Part shown: in pieces, positions 21,724 to 30,479 of the stretch
Layout: each line of letters opens with the position of its first letter
Position numbering within the stretch: position 1 is the stretch's first letter
NCBI GenBank assembly: GCA_016716065.1
Contig: JADJXA010000002.1
Coordinates: 62,001 to 126,000, forward strand
Direction of reading: 5' to 3'
Length of the DNA stretch: 64,000 nucleotides
Source of the DNA: Candidatus Leptovillus gracilis
GTDB taxonomy: Bacteria; Chloroflexota; Anaerolineae; Promineifilales; Promineifilaceae
Program-made: the position numbers and the translations under genes
The notes under the pieces: model-generated
Database searches by the model: none
Seen by the model: the letters and a program-made list of their open reading frames with translations, nothing else
Told to the model about the DNA's origin: nothing

Positions 21724-22356
21724 ATGGATCAGTTAGATCAACTGGCCGAAGAAATCCGGCAGGAATTTGAACGAGTCAACGCGGCGCGCGACCAGGCGTA
21801 CCAACGGTCACGCGAGTTGATCAGCCTGTGCGCCCGCTCCATTCGCGCCATGCACCGCAGCGAATGGGAGACAACCGACACGCTGCTGCTGGAGCTAAAC
21901 CAGGCCAAAACAACCTTTGTCGCCGACGTGGCCGATTATCCCGATCTTTATTTTGCCGGCTATACCCAGGACGCCATTAAGGAGTATGTGGAAGCGCACC
22001 TGACGTATGCCATTATGCGGGCACGGCCGTTACCCACCCCCACCGACCTCGGCGCAGAATCCAATACCTGGCTCAATGGCCTGGCTGAAGCAGCCACCGA
22101 ACTGCGCCGCCGCATTCTGGACATTATCCGCCACGGCCACAGCGACGAAGCGGAGCGGCTGCTGGATGTGATGGACGCCATTTACAGCATCCTGGTTACG
22201 TTTGACTTTAACGATTCGATCACCGGCGGACTGCGCCGCCGCACAGACACGGTGCGCGCCGTGCTGGAACGCACCCGCGGCGATGTGACCACCAGCCTGC
22301 GCCAGGCCAAGCTGGAAGCCGCGCTGGAAGCGCTGGAAGCAAAATTTAACAATTAA
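21724..22356 (+). CDS. Translin-family protein
   Basis: Translins are all-helical proteins that form rings and bind, or with a partner cut, single-stranded RNA or DNA. The 210-aa product is helical throughout (AEEIRQEFERVNAARDQAYQ; RELISLCARSIRAMHR) and shows the translin pattern with YAIMRARPLPTPTDLG, then NGLAEAATELRRRILDIIRHGHSDEAERLLDVMDAIYSIL and GLRRRTDTVRAVLERTRGDV. AGGAGAA precedes the ATG. Bacterial and archaeal translin-like proteins are little studied. The neighbouring rtcB-archease genes make an RNA processing role attractive. An acidic catalytic triad is not clear to me. Confidence 0.82.
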   Translation: MDQLDQLAEEIRQEFERVNAARDQAYQRSRELISLCARSIRAMHRSEWETTDTLLLELNQAKTTFVADVADYPDLYFAGYTQDAIKEYVEAHLTYAIMRARPLPTPTDLGAESNTWLNGLAEAATELRRRILDIIRHGHSDEAERLLDVMDAIYSILVTFDFNDSITGGLRRRTDTVRAVLERTRGDVTTSLRQAKLEAALEALEAKFNN

Positions 22357-22378
22357 CAAGAAACAGTGAACGCATCCT

Positions 22379-22786
22379 TCATCCTTCATCCTTCCCAACT
22401 AACATCCCCAGGCCCAGCCCGGCAAGCAGGCCGACGAACGCCCAGAGCGGGGTGCGCTGCCAGACCCAGGCAATTTCAGTGGGCGTGAATTCGGGGCCGT
22501 GGGCGTGGAGGCCGGTTTTGACGGCCATAAAAAACAGCGTCAGCAGCCCGCAGCCCAGACCGAACAGCAGACCCAGCACGGCCGTTCCTGCCAACCAGCG
22601 CCACAACGCCAACGGCCGTTTAGCCACAACCCGCCGCGCCAGATAAGCCCCAGAAACGGCCGTGCCGCCCACGCCCATGATCAACGTATTGATCAGCCCC
22701 CCTTCCAGGCTGATCCACACCAGGGCATAGAGGGCGTAAACGGCCGTTATCGCCGTCACCCATCGCCCGCCTGACAGAAAAGCCAA
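22379..22786 (-). CDS. Unknown membrane protein (about 135 aa)
   Basis: Four hydrophobic segments are visible (WVTAITAVYALYALVWISL; LINTLIMGVGGTAVSGAYLA; WLAGTAVLGLLFGLGCGLLTLFFM; LWAFVGLLAGLGLGMLVG). A TTG at 22786 with AAAGGGGG 6 nt upstream is my chosen start; the frame stays open upstream to 22930, but that would overlap the divergent gene at 22911. No family is recognised. The gene holds four ACGGCCGT copies, the normal density here. It may be a small integral membrane protein of unknown role. Confidence 0.55.
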   Translation of the reverse strand: MAFLSGGRWVTAITAVYALYALVWISLEGGLINTLIMGVGGTAVSGAYLARRVVAKRPLALWRWLAGTAVLGLLFGLGCGLLTLFFMAVKTGLHAHGPEFTPTEIAWVWQRTPLWAFVGLLAGLGLGMLVGKDEG

Positions 22787-22910
22787 CACCAACCCCCTTT
22801 GTGAAAAAAGAATGAGGCCAACCCGGTATACCTGGACTTTTGTCCGCTTTGGGCCATAATGATAAGGGCTGCAAAAACCCTGTGGGTCTAAAAGAGTAGG
22901 AGAACAAACC

Positions 22911-23402
22911 ATGTCCGATGATCCCATCAAAGAAACGCTAAACCGCTTGCCATATGGCTTTTACGCCATTACATCACGCAGTGGCGCAGACGTTAACGCC
23001 ATGGTCGCCAACTGGGTGACACAGGCATCCTTCACGCCGCGCCTCATGGTCGTCGGCCTGCAGAAGAAAGCCTATACTCACAGCGTCATTCGCGAAGGTG
23101 GCGTGTTTGCCATCAACATCTTCAACCAGGAAGACCAGGACGCCATGATGCCCTTCACCAAAGGGCGGGCCAAAAATCCGGCCAAAATGGACCAGGCCAA
23201 CTACACACCTGCGCCGCAAACCGGCTGCCCCATCCTGGCCGACGCTGCTGCCTATGTAGAATGCAAGGTCGTACAAATAGTAGATGTCGGCGGCGACCAC
23301 GACATCCTGATCGGCGAAGTGGTCGGCGGCGCTGTCCTTAAAGAGGGCGACGTAGACGACACCCTGACCCTGCCCCAACTTGGCTGGAACTATTCTGGAT
23401 GA
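22911..23402 (+). CDS. Flavin reductase-like FMN-binding protein
   Basis: The 163-aa product matches the flavin reductase-like split-barrel family: NRLPYGFYAITSRSG, then NAMVANWVTQASFTPRLMVVGL, where the FMN contacts lie, then GVFAINIFNQED and a C-terminal half with VECKVVQIVDVGGDHDILIGEVVGG. Such proteins use FMN in electron transfer or supply reduced flavin to partner oxygenases. GTAGGAGA precedes the ATG. It is monocistronic and followed by a stutter repeat. Confidence 0.88.
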   Translation: MSDDPIKETLNRLPYGFYAITSRSGADVNAMVANWVTQASFTPRLMVVGLQKKAYTHSVIREGGVFAINIFNQEDQDAMMPFTKGRAKNPAKMDQANYTPAPQTGCPILADAAAYVECKVVQIVDVGGDHDILIGEVVGGAVLKEGDVDDTLTLPQLGWNYSG

Positions 23403-23487
23403 GAAAGTGGTCAGTGTACAGAGTTCAGTGTTCAGTGTTCAGTAGCCTGACTACTGAACACTGATTACTGAACACTGACTACTGATC
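23403..23487. repeat. TCAGTGT/ACTGAAC stutter palindrome
   Basis: The left half repeats TCAGTGT-type words and the right half repeats their complements (ACTGAACACTGA). The 85-bp gap between convergent genes can thus form one long hairpin. It may serve as a bidirectional terminator. Confidence 0.8.
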
Positions 23488-24258
23488 CTACGGCGTCGGC
23501 GTAACCAAGATATACCCCTTCGGCACTTCCTGCACGTAAGGCGCGGGCGGTGGCGGTGGGGTGGTGTCTGTAAACGTGACGTTGGTGAAGCCGAGGCTTC
23601 CCAGGAAGTTTCGCATATAGCTTTCGGCGTTGGTCTGGGCCAGTTCCAGAATGCCACTGTCCTGAGCCGCTTCGCGGATTTTGGCTTCGGCCAATTGGCG
23701 CACCTCGGTTTCCAGGGTGGCGTCTGTCCCGGCCAGCAAGCCGGTGCTGCGATTGGCAACATAAGATTTGCCGGTGTCCAGCGCCGGTAAGTCGTCGAAT
23801 GTCTTGACGGCTGGCAGGTGAACCATCACCGTATCCGGTCCATACACCTGAATGTCTTCCACCGACATTTCGGCAAAATCAACCCCGGCAATGACCTTAC
23901 CATGCGCCACAAAAACCAACGACTCGCCCAACAATCCCCACAATGCTTCCTGATTGCGTTCGGCCGTGACCACTTTTTCCATCTCAATGGAAGCCGTTTC
24001 CAGCCGCGACAAATTGTTGATTTGGGTGACGATGGTCGTTGGGCTGGGGATGTAAACCGGCGTCGCCGGAACAATCAGGCTCCGTACCAGGTCGCTGATC
24101 GGCTGAACGACCCCCTGGTCTACCTTGTTGGCCCCGGCAATGACGGCATACGCAGCCACAGACCCCAATACCAGGAAGACAATCAACGTGACAAACACCA
24201 GGCTGCGCAAAAATACGCCGATGCTGCTGCCTTCTCTTACTTTCTGTTGTTCACTCAT
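23488..24258 (-). CDS. DUF4230 membrane-anchored protein
   Basis: The 256-aa product has an N-terminal membrane helix (VFLRSLVFVTLIVFLVLGSVAAYAVI) and a DUF4230 domain outside the membrane: VTQINNLSRLETASIEMEKVV, then ALWGLLGESLVFVAHGKVIAGVDFAEM, then VMVHLPAVKTF. The C-terminus is proline-rich. DUF4230 proteins occur widely, but their role is unknown; an envelope function is inferred from topology. The ATG at 24258 is preceded on the minus strand by an AT-rich region that probably contains its promoter. Confidence 0.85.
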   Translation of the reverse strand: MSEQQKVREGSSIGVFLRSLVFVTLIVFLVLGSVAAYAVIAGANKVDQGVVQPISDLVRSLIVPATPVYIPSPTTIVTQINNLSRLETASIEMEKVVTAERNQEALWGLLGESLVFVAHGKVIAGVDFAEMSVEDIQVYGPDTVMVHLPAVKTFDDLPALDTGKSYVANRSTGLLAGTDATLETEVRQLAEAKIREAAQDSGILELAQTNAESYMRNFLGSLGFTNVTFTDTTPPPPPAPYVQEVPKGYILVTPTP

Positions 24259-24982
24259 ATAAGATAATCCCTATCATGCAGATACTTTCTATTAGGCTAT
24301 AGACAAACCTGTGTTGAGTAGTAGTATAAGCTCTTTTGCCCTTGTTGAACCTTATCTTTACCTCAAGACAACCTTATCATCTGGTGTGCTGGGCGGCAAA
24401 CAGGGGCCGCAGCTGACACACTACATCAATTTAAACACAGTTGCGTCGAGGAAGATATAGAACATCAATGGGATTCATGCCGGTCTTATATTCCTGGATT
24501 GTACCTGACCTGGATAAGCCAGAACCAAAAAGGGGTATCAAAGATTTCACAGATTACTGTAATGGTCACGATTTGGTTGGAAGCGCTGTCATTCTGACGA
24601 GTCTTCGAGGAAGAATCCCCTTGCTGCCGACAAATAGGGATTCTTCGCTCCGAAGACTCCGCTCAGAATGACATTGACCAAATCGTGATCATTACAGATT
24701 TCACAGATTACGCAGATTGAAGATAAAAATCTGCGACATCTGCGCAATCTTTGACAAATATTCTTGCTCACTGTGCAAGAAGTTGGCTCGTAAGGTACTA
24801 ACCTGGACAAGCCAGAACCAAAAAGGGTTATCACAGATTACACAGATTTCACAGATTGAGGATAAAAATTTGTGTAATCTGTGAAAGCTGTGGACTAAAT
24901 TCTTGCACGTGCCCTCTGTGCATCCGGGGTGCATAGTTACCCTTGATTTGCACCCTGGGCTATCTGGTGGACAATTGGGACC
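24259..24982. other. Gene-free repeat island (724 bp)
   Basis: This stretch contains no supported gene. It holds a promoter region for the DUF4230 gene at the left, a 32-bp direct repeat (24509-24540 and 24802-24833, 30 identical bases), a concentric palindrome (24541-24720) and two AGATTACACAG-type hairpins (about 24695-24765 and 24832-24890). The short frames inside it are products of the repeats. Confidence 0.7.
24541..24720. repeat. Concentric nested palindrome
   Basis: The outer arms 24557-24576 and 24678-24697 are complementary over 20 bp with one mismatch. Between them sits a second palindrome of another family (24587-24673) with TGTCATTCTGA and AGAATGACA ends and GAAGAATCCC/GGGATTCTTC inner arms. 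One palindrome seems to have inserted into the loop of another. A second example is at 49441-49621. Confidence 0.8.
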
Positions 24983-25267
24983 ATGATTGTGGCTACCTGT
25001 GTCATTACTTTGAACCTGAGCGGTGTTTCTTCTTTAAAGGAAAAGCGGCAGATTGTAAAATCTGTTTTGGCGCGTCTGCCACAGCACTTTAACGTGGCGG
25101 TGGCGGAGGTGGCGCACCAGGATGTGTGGCAAACGGCCGTTATCGCCCTGGCCACCGTCGGCAATGATACCGGTTATCTACATGGTCTGCTGGAAAAAGC
25201 TGTCGCCTGGTTGGAAAACAGCCGCCCAGACCTGCCCATTGACGCTTACCGCATTGAGTTTCTCTAA
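24983..25267 (+). CDS. DUF503 protein
   Basis: The 94-aa product matches the small DUF503 family: MIVATCVITLNLSGVSSLKEKR, then QIVKSVLARLPQHFNVAVAEV, then a C-terminal IDAYRIEFL. In other bacteria such proteins are often encoded near translation or ribosome maturation genes; their exact function is unknown. The stop codon overlaps the next start as TAATG, so it is coupled to the large membrane protein that follows. Confidence 0.85.
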   Translation: MIVATCVITLNLSGVSSLKEKRQIVKSVLARLPQHFNVAVAEVAHQDVWQTAVIALATVGNDTGYLHGLLEKAVAWLENSRPDLPIDAYRIEFL

Positions 25268-27708
25268 TGGAACCAACGGTGGCGCAAAAGCGTAATACCT
25301 CTATGTTTATCCACAAACGGCTTCTACTCATACTCATCCTGCTGCCTATGCTCTGGTGGGGCACGGCCGTCTCCCAGGCGCAGCAACCGCCAGACAACGG
25401 CCTCACCCTGGCGGCCAGCGCCGGTTATGATGGCGTGTACAAGTCTGATTTTTGGGTTCCGGTAGTCATTACCGCCGCCAATACCGGCCCGGCCGTTGAA
25501 GGCGAACTGCGCATCGCCGTTGGCAGCGATACCAACGGCGACCGTGTCGTCTATGCCGCCCCCATCAGCCTGCCCACCCAATCGAACAAGCGGGTGACGA
25601 TGTACGTTTCCCTGCCCCGCTTCACCAGCGAAATTCAAGTAGTCTTGCAAGACGCCAACGGCCGTTTTCTACTCAGCGCCACCAGTAACAAACTCAACCA
25701 ACTGGCTGTGGATGGCATCCTTTACGGCGTTGTCACCCCGACGCCGGGCGACCTCGATTTCCTGCAAAGCGTCACCGCCAGCCGCCCGGAAGCGGCCGTC
25801 GCCTACCTTTCCCTGGATGATCTGCCCGACCTGTCTCCGGCCTGGAACGCTCTGGATGTCCTTGTCTTGCACGATGTAGATAGCAGTCAGTTGACCCCGG
25901 CGCAGCAGACGGCGCTGACCGCCTGGGTGGAAACGGGTGGGCAGCTGCTTGTCGCCGGCGGGCCAGGCTGGCAGAAAACGGCCGTCCCCCTGGCCGATTT
26001 CCTCCCCGTCAGCCTCACCGGCAGCGAATCGGTGGCCGATTTGCCGGCGCTCAGCGCCGCCGCCGGCCATCCCTTCCGCGACCCTGGCCCCTATTTTGTC
26101 ACCAGCAGCAGCCTGCGCCGCGGCGAGATGCTCTGGCGGCAAGACGCTTTGCCGCTGTTGGCGCGCCAGCCCCAAGGGCTTGGAGCCATCTACTTCCTGG
26201 CGCTGGACCCCAGCCTGGCCCCCCTGTTAGATTGGAACGGCAGCCCGGTACTTTGGGCCGAGGTAGCCAACCGGCTGCCGCCGTTCTCCCCCTGGTCGGT
26301 GGGAATTCGTAACAACTATGCGGCAAATACGGCCGTTGGCAGCCTCCCCTCCCTGGCCTTACCTTCGGTGTTGCAGCTGGCTTTCTACCTGCTTGTTTAC
26401 GTGGTGGTCGTTGGGCCGGTCAACTACATCGTTCTCAAGCGGCGCAACCGGCGCGAACTCGCCTGGCTCACCATTCCAGCCCTCGTCCTCCTATTTAGCT
26501 TTGTCGCTTATCTCACCGGTTTCCAGATCAAAGGCAATACCACCATCATCAACGAAATGTCCGTCGCCTACGGCTCGGCCGACAGCCCGGCGATGCGTGT
26601 TCATTCCGTTTTGGGTCTATATTCGCCACGGCGCGGCAGCTATGATGTGGTCTTGCCGGCCGGCGCCATGGCCCGGCCGCTGCTTACCGGCTTTGGCGAA
26701 GCGACCAACGTGGGGGCCATCGTCCGTGGCAGCGAGGTGATTTTGCGTGATGTGCGGGTGGACGTCAGCGACGTGGAAAGTTTCGCCGCCGACAGCATTC
26801 AGCCGGCCCTGCCCATCACGGCCGACGCCGCGCTGCAAATTGCCGACGGCCGTGTGGAATTGGCCGCCACCATCCGCAACCACAGCCAGATGACGCTGCA
26901 AAATGTGACGCTGCTGATGGGCGGTACGGCCGTTGCCCTGGGCGACCTGGCGCCAGGCGCAGAAGTGAACCGCTTGGAAGTGTTGGGTGTGGCCTCCACA
27001 GTCACCGGGCTGCCGGCTTTCAGCTTTGGCCCCAGTTTCGGTTCGCCGCTGCTGATGAACGCCGAAATCATTTTAGGAACCAGCGATTACTACAATGACC
27101 GGCAGGCGTTCCCGCGCTGGCAGTTGTTGCAAGCGATGGAACAAGAAAACTCAGGCGTCACTACCCAGGTTGCGCCGACGGTCACATTGGTGGCCTGGAC
27201 CGATGGGGCTTATCTGGATGCAGCCCTGGCGGTGGGGGAGAACGGCCGTACCGCTACCACCCTTTACCTCATCGAGATCCCTCTGGCCGAACAATTTTCT
27301 GGCGGCCAGGTCACCGTCCCTTCCACACTGCTAAACTGGGAGATTGTCGCCGATAACGGTCTGTATGCGCGCAGCATCCAAAACGTCTACCTGCCGCCGG
27401 GCGTCTGGATGGAGGTGGTCTACCGCCCCTGGCCGGAATTGGCGAATCTGGCGGTGACGGCGCTGAGCGTGCAGTTAGAGCCGAGCGCCTCTGGCAGCAG
27501 CCCGACGCCGGGCATCCAATTGTGGGACTGGTCGGCCGGCTCCTGGACAACCATCACCGACGCCGCCTGGGGCACAACGGCCGTGCCCAACGCCCAACGC
27601 TTCATCGGCGACAATAACGCCGTCCAACTCCGCCTGGAGAACAAAAGCGTGGGCGGCCTGGACCTGGGTGCTGTGTATCCGGTGTTGGTGGGGGAGTTAC
27701 GGCCGTAA
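25267..27708 (+). CDS. Large extracytoplasmic membrane protein (813 aa) of the ABC cluster
   Basis: The start at 25267 overlaps the DUF503 stop; an internal ATG at 25303 is an alternative. A signal helix (RLLLILILLPMLWWGTAVSQAQ) precedes a large beta-rich exterior domain. Two further membrane helices lie near residues 365-425 (LQLAFYLLVYVVVVGPVNYIVLKRR; LAWLTIPALVLLFSFVAYLTG), with a second exterior domain after them. No catalytic motif is recognised, though residues 180-240 (VLVLHDVDSSQLT, then ALTAWVETGGQLLVAGG) resemble a glutamine-amidotransferase-like fold used as a scaffold in such proteins. It precedes an ABC ATPase and two permeases and probably forms part of the exporter. Function unknown. 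Confidence 0.7.
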   Translation: MEPTVAQKRNTSMFIHKRLLLILILLPMLWWGTAVSQAQQPPDNGLTLAASAGYDGVYKSDFWVPVVITAANTGPAVEGELRIAVGSDTNGDRVVYAAPISLPTQSNKRVTMYVSLPRFTSEIQVVLQDANGRFLLSATSNKLNQLAVDGILYGVVTPTPGDLDFLQSVTASRPEAAVAYLSLDDLPDLSPAWNALDVLVLHDVDSSQLTPAQQTALTAWVETGGQLLVAGGPGWQKTAVPLADFLPVSLTGSESVADLPALSAAAGHPFRDPGPYFVTSSSLRRGEMLWRQDALPLLARQPQGLGAIYFLALDPSLAPLLDWNGSPVLWAEVANRLPPFSPWSVGIRNNYAANTAVGSLPSLALPSVLQLAFYLLVYVVVVGPVNYIVLKRRNRRELAWLTIPALVLLFSFVAYLTGFQIKGNTTIINEMSVAYGSADSPAMRVHSVLGLYSPRRGSYDVVLPAGAMARPLLTGFGEATNVGAIVRGSEVILRDVRVDVSDVESFAADSIQPALPITADAALQIADGRVELAATIRNHSQMTLQNVTLLMGGTAVALGDLAPGAEVNRLEVLGVASTVTGLPAFSFGPSFGSPLLMNAEIILGTSDYYNDRQAFPRWQLLQAMEQENSGVTTQVAPTVTLVAWTDGAYLDAALAVGENGRTATTLYLIEIPLAEQFSGGQVTVPSTLLNWEIVADNGLYARSIQNVYLPPGVWMEVVYRPWPELANLAVTALSVQLEPSASGSSPTPGIQLWDWSAGSWTTITDAAWGTTAVPNAQRFIGDNNAVQLRLENKSVGGLDLGAVYPVLVGELRP

Positions 27709-27734
27709 TCAATCAAGACCAGGCAAATCAAACT

Positions 27735-28688
27735 ATGTCAACAATCATCGAAATCCAGGGTTTAACCAGACAATACGGCGAACTGACGGCGCTAAACGAC
27801 CTGAACTTAAAGCTGGAAGAAGGCGACGTGTTCGGCTTTATCGGTCCCAACGGCGCGGGCAAAACCACCACCATGCGCATCCTCACCACGCTGCTTAAGC
27901 CCACCAGCGGCAAAGCATGGATCGCCGGGCACTCTGTCACCGACGACCCGCGCAGCGTGCGCCGCGTGATTGGCTACATGCCCGACTTTTTTGGCGTCTA
28001 CGACGATATGAAGGTGTGGGAATACCTGGATTTTTTTGGCGCTTGTTACGACATTCCTCCGGCCACCCGCGCCGGGATGATTGACGATTTGCTCGCCCTG
28101 GTGGACCTGGGTCACAAAAAAGAAGCCTATGTGGAAAGCCTGAGCCGGGGCATGAAGCAGCGCCTTTGCCTGGCCCGCACCCTGGCCCACGATCCGCAAA
28201 TCCTCATCCTGGACGAACCGGCCAGCGGCCTGGACCCGCGCGCCCGCATTGAGATGCGCGAACTGCTGCGCGAGCTGAAAAACATGGGCAAAACCATCTT
28301 CTTCTCCTCGCACATTTTGTCGGAAGTGGCCGATATTTGCACCAGCATTGGCATTATCGAGGCCGGGCGGCTGATCGCCCACGGCGACATGGCCGAGATG
28401 AAACGGCAGCTTCGCGCCCACCGTCTCGTCCAGATGCGGGTGATGGGCGAGACGGGACCGCTGCAAGCCTTGCTGCTGGGCCGCGCCGACATCCACAACA
28501 TCACCACCCACAACGAGGCGGATCTGCCACCGGACACCATCCGCGTAGATTTTGCCGGCGACGATGCGGCTCTAAGCCGCTTGCTGACCGACGTGATAGC
28601 GCGGGGCATTCCTTTGTTGGGCTTCCACGAAGAAACAGGTGATCTGGAAGATGTTTTCCTGCATGTGACGCAGGGGATTATCAATTGA
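27735..28688 (+). CDS. ABC-2-type exporter ATP-binding subunit
   Basis: This subunit powers the two permeases encoded next. The 317-aa product has Walker A GPNGAGKTT near residues 38-46, the signature LSRGMKQRL near 137, Walker B ILILDEPASGLDP near 156 and the switch histidine in FFSSHILSEV. A C-terminal extension of about 100 residues is typical of multidrug or lipid exporters. The stop overlaps the start of the first permease by 4 nt. The substrate is not known. Confidence 0.93.
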   Translation: MSTIIEIQGLTRQYGELTALNDLNLKLEEGDVFGFIGPNGAGKTTTMRILTTLLKPTSGKAWIAGHSVTDDPRSVRRVIGYMPDFFGVYDDMKVWEYLDFFGACYDIPPATRAGMIDDLLALVDLGHKKEAYVESLSRGMKQRLCLARTLAHDPQILILDEPASGLDPRARIEMRELLRELKNMGKTIFFSSHILSEVADICTSIGIIEAGRLIAHGDMAEMKRQLRAHRLVQMRVMGETGPLQALLLGRADIHNITTHNEADLPPDTIRVDFAGDDAALSRLLTDVIARGIPLLGFHEETGDLEDVFLHVTQGIIN

Positions 28689-29485
28689 AGTGGTGGCGGC
28701 AGTGGCAGGCGCTGCGGAGCAATCCTGTGTATTTGCGGGAGCGGGGCGGTTGGGGCAATCCCAATCCCTTTTACGCCCAACTGACCCGCTATTCGCCGTT
28801 TATGATCATTGGCGCCATACTATTTGGTTTTTGCGCCGGGGCTTTGAACCCCGCGCTGCTTTCTGGGGACGATGGCTTGTTGGCGGCGGCCTGCTTTTTG
28901 TGTTTGCCCGGTTTTTTGTTAACGGCCGTTTCCCTCTACGGTCAATTTATGGCCCCGGCGCTGACAGCCCCCACCATCAGCCAGGAGCGGGCGCAGGGAA
29001 CCTGGGACATTTTGCGCCTGACGCCGATGCCGATGTCGGTGATTTTGTGGGCCAAACTGTCCGGCGCGTTGTCGCGGCTGCGCATCTGGCCCGCCTTGTT
29101 TGCCCTCAGCTTGCTGCAAGGGGGCATACTGGCGCTGTCTATCAGCCTGTTTGGCGGCTCGCAGGCAGCCTGGGGCTGGCTGTTGGGCCTGGCGACGACG
29201 CTGCGGCCGTGGCTGGAAGTGATCTTGGCGGCGGTGATAGGGCTGTATATGTCTACTGTCGTTGAGTCGGCGATGATGGCGTTGGTGGCGGCGTATACGG
29301 CCGTTGTGCTGCTGAAACTGTTTAACAACAGCGCCCTCTGGCTGGCAATTTTGTTTTATACAGAAGCGGGCGAAACGGCCGTCATGCTCTTGCCCACCGT
29401 TGGGCCGTTGGTGGTGAATGGGCTGCTGGTAACGGCCGTAGCCATCGGGCTGACCCAACAAGCGAAAAAACTAAATTATGCGTAG
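28685..29485 (+). CDS. ABC transporter permease 1
   Basis: The 266-aa product starts at an ATG overlapping the ATPase stop and begins with a cytoplasmic helix (MKWWRQWQALRSNPVYLRERGG). Six hydrophobic segments follow (MIIGAILFGFCAGALNP; LLAAACFLCLPGFLLTAVSL; the last is LLPTVGPLVVNGLLVTAVAIGL). A conserved-looking coupling segment GTWDILRLTPM after the second helix is typical of ABC-2 permeases. It pairs with the next permease to form the channel. Substrate unknown. Confidence 0.85.
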   Translation: MKWWRQWQALRSNPVYLRERGGWGNPNPFYAQLTRYSPFMIIGAILFGFCAGALNPALLSGDDGLLAAACFLCLPGFLLTAVSLYGQFMAPALTAPTISQERAQGTWDILRLTPMPMSVILWAKLSGALSRLRIWPALFALSLLQGGILALSISLFGGSQAAWGWLLGLATTLRPWLEVILAAVIGLYMSTVVESAMMALVAAYTAVVLLKLFNNSALWLAILFYTEAGETAVMLLPTVGPLVVNGLLVTAVAIGLTQQAKKLNYA

Positions 29486-29552
29486 CGAGCAGTGAGTGGC
29501 GGCGCGGGTATCACCCGCCAGCCGCCCCGCCGCCAACTACCGGCAACAACCT

Positions 29553-30479
29553 ATGAGCGAACCAACGCAACAACCTAAAAATTGGCGGCAATCTGTGTGG
29601 CGAAATCCGGTGACGATGAAGGAGCTGCGCAGCCGGATGCGTGGCCGGCGCGGCTTTGTCGTGCTGACGGCCTATCTGTTGGCGATGAGCGCCTTCATCA
29701 CCCTCATCTATGCCGCCTATGCTTCGGCCGCCAACGGACCCTATGGCCCCGATTCCCGACAGGCGGGCAAGGCGGTTTTTGCCGGGGTACTAACCGTCCA
29801 GGTCTTTTTGGTCATTTTTGTCGGGCCATCGTTCACTGTGGGGGCCATCAGCGGCGAAAAAGAGCGGCAGACCTATGATCTGCTGCGCACGACGCTGCTT
29901 TCGGCCAATACGCTGGTATTGGGCAAACTCATTTCAGCCCTCAGCTATGTTTTTTTGCTCATCATCGCCTCCATCCCGCTGCAAAGCATTGCCTTTTTGT
30001 TGGGCGGCGTGGCGCTGGTGGAACTTGTTGTATCGCAGGTTATCATTCTGATGGCGGCCATCACCTTTGCCTTGTGGGGGCTGTATTGCTCCAGCGCCCT
30101 GCGCAGCACCCAGGCGGCCAGCGTGGCCACCTTTGCCGGGGCGCTGTTTATGATTGCCGGTATTCCCTTTCTGGTCTTCTTGTTCACCTTGTTTGCCAGC
30201 CCCATTATGAGCGGCATGTCTCTGAGTTGGGCGGGCGAAGTGGCCTTGTTGTATCTGGGACTGCTGTTGGCGGCGACGAATTTACCGGCAACGCTGCTGG
30301 TGAGCGAGGTGATGCTGTTGGAAGAAGATGCCATTTTCTTTTTCCAGACGACGGTGTCGGGCAGCCCTAAACTGTGGTTCCCGTCCCCCTGGCCTATCTT
30401 TTTGCTGCTTTACAGCTTGCTGGCTGTGCTTTTATACTGGTTAAGTGTGCGCCGTGTGCGGCAAATTGCGGATAAGTGA
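29553..30479 (+). CDS. ABC transporter permease 2
   Basis: The ATG at 29553 (MSEPTQQPKNWRQSVW) is preferred because the upstream frame from 29496 has no plausible ribosome-binding site. The 308-aa product is an ABC-2 permease with a cytoplasmic start (NPVTMKELRSRMRGRRGF), the coupling motif SGEKERQTYDLLRTTLLS and six membrane helices. It ends with a basic tail and overlaps the next start by 1 nt (TGATG). It shares its length and coupling motif type with permease 1, so the channel is likely a heterodimer. Confidence 0.85.
   Translation: MSEPTQQPKNWRQSVWRNPVTMKELRSRMRGRRGFVVLTAYLLAMSAFITLIYAAYASAANGPYGPDSRQAGKAVFAGVLTVQVFLVIFVGPSFTVGAISGEKERQTYDLLRTTLLSANTLVLGKLISALSYVFLLIIASIPLQSIAFLLGGVALVELVVSQVIILMAAITFALWGLYCSSALRSTQAASVATFAGALFMIAGIPFLVFLFTLFASPIMSGMSLSWAGEVALLYLGLLLAATNLPATLLVSEVMLLEEDAIFFFQTTVSGSPKLWFPSPWPIFLLLYSLLAVLLYWLSVRRVRQIADK

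Noticed and set aside
24441..24671. A 76-aa open frame in the repeat island
   Set aside because: It is made of the direct repeat and the palindrome, has no ribosome-binding site and no conserved feature.
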